NCBI RefSeq assembly: GCF_001424125.1
Contig: NZ_LMQI01000005.1
Span: forward strand, 940,473 to 1,004,472
DNA from: Cellulomonas sp. Leaf395
GTDB lineage: Bacteria; Actinomycetota; Actinomycetes; Actinomycetales; Cellulomonadaceae
Length of the DNA stretch: 64,000 nucleotides
Direction of reading: 5' to 3'
Shown here: piece after piece, positions 60,778 through 64,000 of the stretch
Position numbering within the stretch: position 1 is the first letter of the stretch
Layout of the letters: each line of letters begins with the position of its first letter
Made by a program: the position numbers and the translations under genes
Notes under the pieces: generated by a model
Told to the model about the DNA's origin: nothing
The model's database searches: none
Seen by the model: only the letters and a program-made list of their open reading frames with translations

Positions 60778-63656
60778 CGACCGTCCTCCGCCTCGTCCGA
60801 CCCGCTCGCACCCTGCTCAGCCTCGTCGCGAGTCCCGTTGGCACCCGCGTCATCCGCCACGTCACCAGCGAGGGCTGTGCCTGCGTCGTCGGTGCCAACA
60901 CCGCCGTCGTCGGCGGCCACGTCGTCGCCAGAGGCCACGTCGTCAGAGTCGTCGTCAGACTCGTCCGAGTCGTCCGACTCGTCGTCCGACTCGTCCGACT
61001 CGTCCGACTCGTCGGTGCCGTCGATATCGGCGGCCTCGGCGACCGGTGCCCCGGCAGCGTCATCCACCTCGTCAGAGGTGTCGTCGGAGTCGTCGTCGTC
61101 GGACGCATCGTCGTCGGAGTCAACGTCGTCGGCAGAGTCGTCGACGTCCGTCGAGTCGGCGCCTTCGGGTGCCTCCTCGTCGTACTCGCCGTCGGCGTCG
61201 AACTCGCTCAGGTCGAACGAGACCACCTCGTCCTCCACCTCGACGTCCCCGGAGGCCTCGTCGAGCTGGTCCTGGGTGTAGGGCGCCAGCTCGGCGAGCG
61301 CCTCGTCGGACCGTCCGGCCGCGTCCAGCGCCGCCGCCCGCGCCTGTGCCACCCGGATCGTGACCAGACCGGTCCCCGCTCGCACAGCGGGCGTCGAGAG
61401 GGCCGCCACGGCGGCCTCGGCCTGGCCGAGGTCCAGACGTGCGCCGCTGACGACCATCGCGAGCTCGATCTTCGCTTCCGCGTCGAGCGTCTCAGCCTCG
61501 GGCTCCTGAGCCAGCGCGAGCGCCCGCTCGGGCCGACCGAGGCCACGTTCGCAGTCGGCCATGATCGCGAGGTGCTCCGACGAACCGTTCAGCCGGCGCA
61601 CGGTGCGCAGCTCGCGCAGCGCCTCGGCATAGCGTCCCGTGCGGTACGCGGCCAGCCCGGCGGCCTCCCGCACCACGTCGACACGACCGGCACGCCGGAC
61701 CGCAGCCTGGGCGTGCTCGTACGCGAGCTCGGGCTGCACGTCGAGGAGCCGGCCCACCATCACGAGGTGGCGTCCGACACCGTCGGCGTTGTCCTTGCTC
61801 AAGGTGCGCAGGCGCCCACGGACCGAGCGGTCGAGGTCACTGAACACCACCTCGTCCGGGATCTCGGGCGCGACGACGCGCTCGTCCTGCGGGGGGCGTG
61901 TCAGCCGACGGTCGTCGCTCTCGCGACGGTCCGCGCCCGCGCCGTAGCCCCGGCTCGAGCCCGACCGGTCGTCCCGGGCTGACCCACCGGACGGGGGCCG
62001 ACGATCACCCGTCGCCGGACGATCGGCCCGGTTGCCGCCGGCCGCCGGCCGAGAGGAGCTGGTCCGCTCGCCCGAGGTCCGCGCGCCACGATCTGCCGAG
62101 GGGGGACGCTGACCGCTCGACGCCGGTCGGTCGCTCGACGGTCGCCGCTCCGTCGCGCTGCGCTCGCCGGACGGACGGCTTCCCTGGCTCGGCCGGTCGC
62201 CGGACGCGCGACGGTCGCCGTCGCTCGGGCGGCTACCGCCGGGACGTTCGCCGTACGAGGGACGCTCCGTGCCACGGCTCCGGTCACCACTGCCGGCGGG
62301 GCGGTCGCCGTAGGACGGACGACCGGCACCCCGGTCACGGTCACCGGCGCCGTAGGCAGGGCGGTCTCCGTCACCGGAGCGCTCGCCACCGGACCGGTCG
62401 CCGTACGAGGGCCGGTCACCAGCAGGGCGCCCGCCACCGGACGACCGGTTTCCGGACGGCCGGTCGCCGCCCGAGGGCCGGTCGCCGTACCCGGACCGCG
62501 CGCCGCCAGAGCGGTCGCCATAGGACGGACGGTCGCCACCTGAGGGGCGGTTGCCGTACGACGGACGGTCACCGCCACGGCTGCGATCTCCGCCTCCTGA
62601 ACGGTCCCCGTACGAGGGACGGTCACCACCGGACGGGCGATTGCCGTACGACGGACGATCGCCACCGGACCGGTCACCGTACGAAGCACGGTCACCACCG
62701 GAAGAATGGTTGCCATACGACGGACGATCGCTACCGGAGGTGCGGCCTCCGTACGACGGACGGTCGCCACCGGACCGGTCACCGTACGAGGGACGGTCAC
62801 CACCGCGGTTGCGGTCTCCGCCACCAGGTCGGTCTCCGTACGACGGCCGGTCCCCGGCACCTCGACTGCCGTAGGACGATCGCTCGCCGCCCCCGGAGCG
62901 ATCACCGGTGGGACGCCCGCCGGACGTCGGACGGTCTCCGCCCGGGCGGTTGCCGTAGGACGGACGGTCGCCCCGGCTGCGGTCGCCGGAACCGGAACGG
63001 TCGCCGTAGGAGGGCCGGTCACCGGCGGGACGACTGCCATAAGACGGCCGGTCGCCGCTAGGACGACTGCCGTAGGAGGGCCGGTCGCCGCCACGAGACT
63101 GGTCGCGACCGCCACTGCGGTCACCGTAAGGGGGACGTTCGCTCGATCCACGGCTGCCGTAGCTGTTGCCACCATCGCGGGAGCGGTCGCCGTAAGACGG
63201 TCGCTCGCCGGCGCGGCTACGGTCGCCGCCGCCGGCGCGATCACCGGAGGAGGGACGCTCGCTGCGTCCGTAGCCGGGCCGGTCGCCACCGGACCGATTG
63301 CCGTAGGACGGCCGGTCGCCGCCAGACGCGGGCCTGTCGCCACGCGAGTCCCCAGCGCGGCCGGCCGACGACGGCCGGAAACCTCGGTCGTCACCTGGCG
63401 GCCGGCCACCGGACGACGGCCGATAACCGCGGTCGCTACCGGAGCCGTACGACGAGCCCGACGCACGGCCACCGCCCTGAGACGAACCACCTGAACGCGG
63501 CCGTCCGCTGCCCCCGGACGAGCCGCTGCGGGGCGCACCGCCACCGCCTTGCGAACCACGCGCCGAGCTGGTGTTGCCGTCGGGTCGACCTCGGTCCGCC
63601 CCACCCGACCGGCCACGGCCGTCGGGTGTGCTCCCGGCACGATTCTCGCTGTTCAT
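60774..63656 (-). CDS. Large low-complexity protein with TPR core and acidic tail
   Basis: 960 residues from an ATG with GGAGAG 6 nt upstream. Residues 1-580 are a basic, low-complexity region built from near-repeats of GDRPSYGDRSGG-type units (at least fifteen RPSYG copies). Residues about 585-800 form a helical, TPR-like part (LAYEHAQAAVRRAGR, GLAAYRTGRYAEALRELRTVRR) recognisable as the family found next to HAD-IIA genes (Rv1691 in M. tuberculosis). Residues 800-960 are strongly acidic, Asp/Ser/Glu. The core is believable; the tails are most likely disordered. Function unknown. Confidence 0.85.
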   Translation of the reverse strand: MNSENRAGSTPDGRGRSGGADRGRPDGNTSSARGSQGGGGAPRSGSSGGSGRPRSGGSSQGGGRASGSSYGSGSDRGYRPSSGGRPPGDDRGFRPSSAGRAGDSRGDRPASGGDRPSYGNRSGGDRPGYGRSERPSSGDRAGGGDRSRAGERPSYGDRSRDGGNSYGSRGSSERPPYGDRSGGRDQSRGGDRPSYGSRPSGDRPSYGSRPAGDRPSYGDRSGSGDRSRGDRPSYGNRPGGDRPTSGGRPTGDRSGGGERSSYGSRGAGDRPSYGDRPGGGDRNRGGDRPSYGDRSGGDRPSYGGRTSGSDRPSYGNHSSGGDRASYGDRSGGDRPSYGNRPSGGDRPSYGDRSGGGDRSRGGDRPSYGNRPSGGDRPSYGDRSGGARSGYGDRPSGGDRPSGNRSSGGGRPAGDRPSYGDRSGGERSGDGDRPAYGAGDRDRGAGRPSYGDRPAGSGDRSRGTERPSYGERPGGSRPSDGDRRASGDRPSQGSRPSGERSATERRPSSDRPASSGQRPPSADRGARTSGERTSSSRPAAGGNRADRPATGDRRPPSGGSARDDRSGSSRGYGAGADRRESDDRRLTRPPQDERVVAPEIPDEVVFSDLDRSVRGRLRTLSKDNADGVGRHLVMVGRLLDVQPELAYEHAQAAVRRAGRVDVVREAAGLAAYRTGRYAEALRELRTVRRLNGSSEHLAIMADCERGLGRPERALALAQEPEAETLDAEAKIELAMVVSGARLDLGQAEAAVAALSTPAVRAGTGLVTIRVAQARAAALDAAGRSDEALAELAPYTQDQLDEASGDVEVEDEVVSFDLSEFDADGEYDEEAPEGADSTDVDDSADDVDSDDDASDDDDSDDTSDEVDDAAGAPVAEAADIDGTDESDESDESDDESDDSDESDDDSDDVASGDDVAADDGGVGTDDAGTALAGDVADDAGANGTRDEAEQGASGSDEAEDGR
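60941..61015 (-). repeat. Short Asp/Ser codon repeats encoding the acidic tail
   Basis: Repeats of GTCCGACTC/GTCGTC-type units code Asp-Glu-Ser runs such as DESDESDES near the C-terminus. Confidence 0.8.
61960..63500 (-). repeat. Degenerate 33-60 bp tandem repeats encoding RPSYGDRSGG-type units
   Basis: About 1.5 kb of imperfect tandem repeats. Near-identical runs (for example around CGTACGACGGACGGTC) encode the basic low-complexity region of the 960-residue protein. They also open long spurious frames on both strands. Confidence 0.85.
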
Positions 63657-63816
63657 CTGTGTGCTCTCCTCGTCGCGATCGACCGCCCCATCGTCTCATC
63701 CCCGGCTCCGGGCGCCGGACGGCGACCAACGGGCCGCACCGACGACGCGGAACGGGGACGACACTGCGGTGATTCTTGGTGATCAATACGCCCGACGTTG
63801 CGCGCACAAAGCTGTC

Positions 63817-63870
63817 CTGAAAAGTGGTCTGGAAAGTGGTCTGGAAAGGGTCTGGAAAGGGTCTGGAAAC
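63817..63870. repeat. Tandem 11-12 bp repeat, about five copies
   Basis: Units CTGAAAAGTGGT, CTGGAAAGTGGT, CTGGAAAGGGT, CTGGAAAGGGT and a partial CTGGAAAC follow one another next to the rRNA terminator. Confidence 0.85.
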
Positions 63871-63875
63871 ACAGA

Positions 63876-63903
63876 AAGAGCCACCCCCGTAGGGGTGGCT
63901 CTT
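63876..63903 (-). terminator. rRNA operon terminator
   Basis: Perfect 12-bp stem AAGAGCCACCCC / GGGGTGGCTCTT, 4-nt loop, followed on the minus strand by TTTCTGTGTTT. It lies about 10 nt beyond the 3' end of the 5S rRNA. Confidence 0.9.
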
Positions 63904-63913
63904 CCTGAATGAT

Positions 63914-64000
63914 GTCCGGCGGCGTCCTACTCTCCCACACCCTGGCGAGTGCAGTACCATCGGCGCTGAAGGGCTTAGCTTCCGGGTTCGGAATGGGACC
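63914..64000 (-). rRNA. rrf: 5S rRNA, 3' part (continues past the window)
   Basis: The minus strand reads ...TTCCGAACCCGGAAGCTAAG..., GATGGTACTGCACTCG and GTGGGAGAGTAGGACGCCGCCGGAC, which are standard actinobacterial 5S elements; only the 3' ~87 nt are in the window. The 16S and 23S genes must lie to the right. Confidence 0.95.

Larger units (their letters stand above)
63657..63913. other. Intergenic region between 5S rRNA and the low-complexity gene, 257 bp
   Basis: Contains a tandem repeat (63817-63870) and the 5S terminator (63876-63903). The promoter of the 960-residue gene must lie in the part near 63660-63800, but no clear -10/-35 pair is visible. Confidence 0.5.

Noticed and set aside
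61960..63500. CRISPR-like appearance of the repeats
   Set aside because: The repeats are imperfect, in frame and coding, without regular unique spacers or cas genes.
61898..63640. Long frames in other phases over the low-complexity gene
   Set aside because: They mirror the repeat structure and have no independent start signals or domains.

Overview
The window is about 64 kb of very GC-rich chromosome with dense, often overlapping genes, GTG starts, and actinobacterial marker families: an InhA-type enoyl reductase, SteA/SteB, TlyA, ImuA'-ImuB-DnaE2, Rv1212c-type GlgA and DUF3099. A GH10 xylanase and the gene complement suggest a member of the Micrococcales, perhaps Cellulomonas or a relative; that genus call is inference. 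I see no insertion sequence, prophage, CRISPR array or tRNA. Most of the window is ordinary core genome.

Layout. 0-7 kb: the 3' end of an AI-2E family transporter, then the SOS mutasome operon imuA'-imuB-dnaE2 (minus strand) behind a perfect LexA box. 7-14.6 kb: a mixed accessory stretch with a Pr6Pr membrane protein, a PEBP protein, a YbaK deacylase, a Fic protein, a dienelactone/BAAT-like hydrolase, a TrmH methyltransferase, a GH10 xylanase and an MFS transporter with a LacI-type operator between the last two. 14.6-21.6 kb: a TetR-controlled heterodimeric ABC exporter, a stomatin/NfeD pair and a lone ABC ATPase. 21.7-26.8 kb: divergent glgA/glgC, serB and a DUF4037 gene. 26.8-32.3 kb: fabG-fabI-sixA, a DUF3099/SURF1 group and an ABC-F protein. 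32.4-34.5 kb: the bioYMN biotin ECF transporter. 34.5-36.6 kb: a zinc metallopeptidase and a small looser patch with a 71-residue two-cysteine secreted protein and a META lipoprotein.

36.7-43.4 kb is the complete suf operon (sufR-sufB-sufD-Rieske-sufC-sufS-sufU-sufT, minus strand) with a near-perfect SufR operator. Divergent from it (43.6-48.8 kb) are two ABC-2 type transporters bracketing a small membrane protein and heme A synthase ctaA; this suf/ABC/ctaA arrangement resembles M. tuberculosis Rv1456c-Rv1466. 48.8-63.7 kb is a second syntenic block resembling Rv1691-Rv1700 (NUDIX, pyrG, steB, steA, recN, NAD kinase, tlyA, HAD phosphatase, TPR protein), into which a MurJ-like flippase and a MraY-like membrane protein are inserted. 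The window ends inside a 5S rRNA gene on the minus strand, with its terminator and a short tandem repeat.

The clearest cross-cutting signal is regulatory: fifteen start codons are preceded at 6-8 nt by a TAnnnT hexamer, which predicts widespread leaderless transcription. The clearest protein oddity is a 960-residue protein with a basic Gly/Arg/Ser/Tyr repeat region, a TPR core and an acidic Asp/Ser tail. I did not find a convincing wholly new multi-gene system; the best candidates are the MraY-like/MurJ-like pair in the steAB locus and the two-cysteine secreted peptide.
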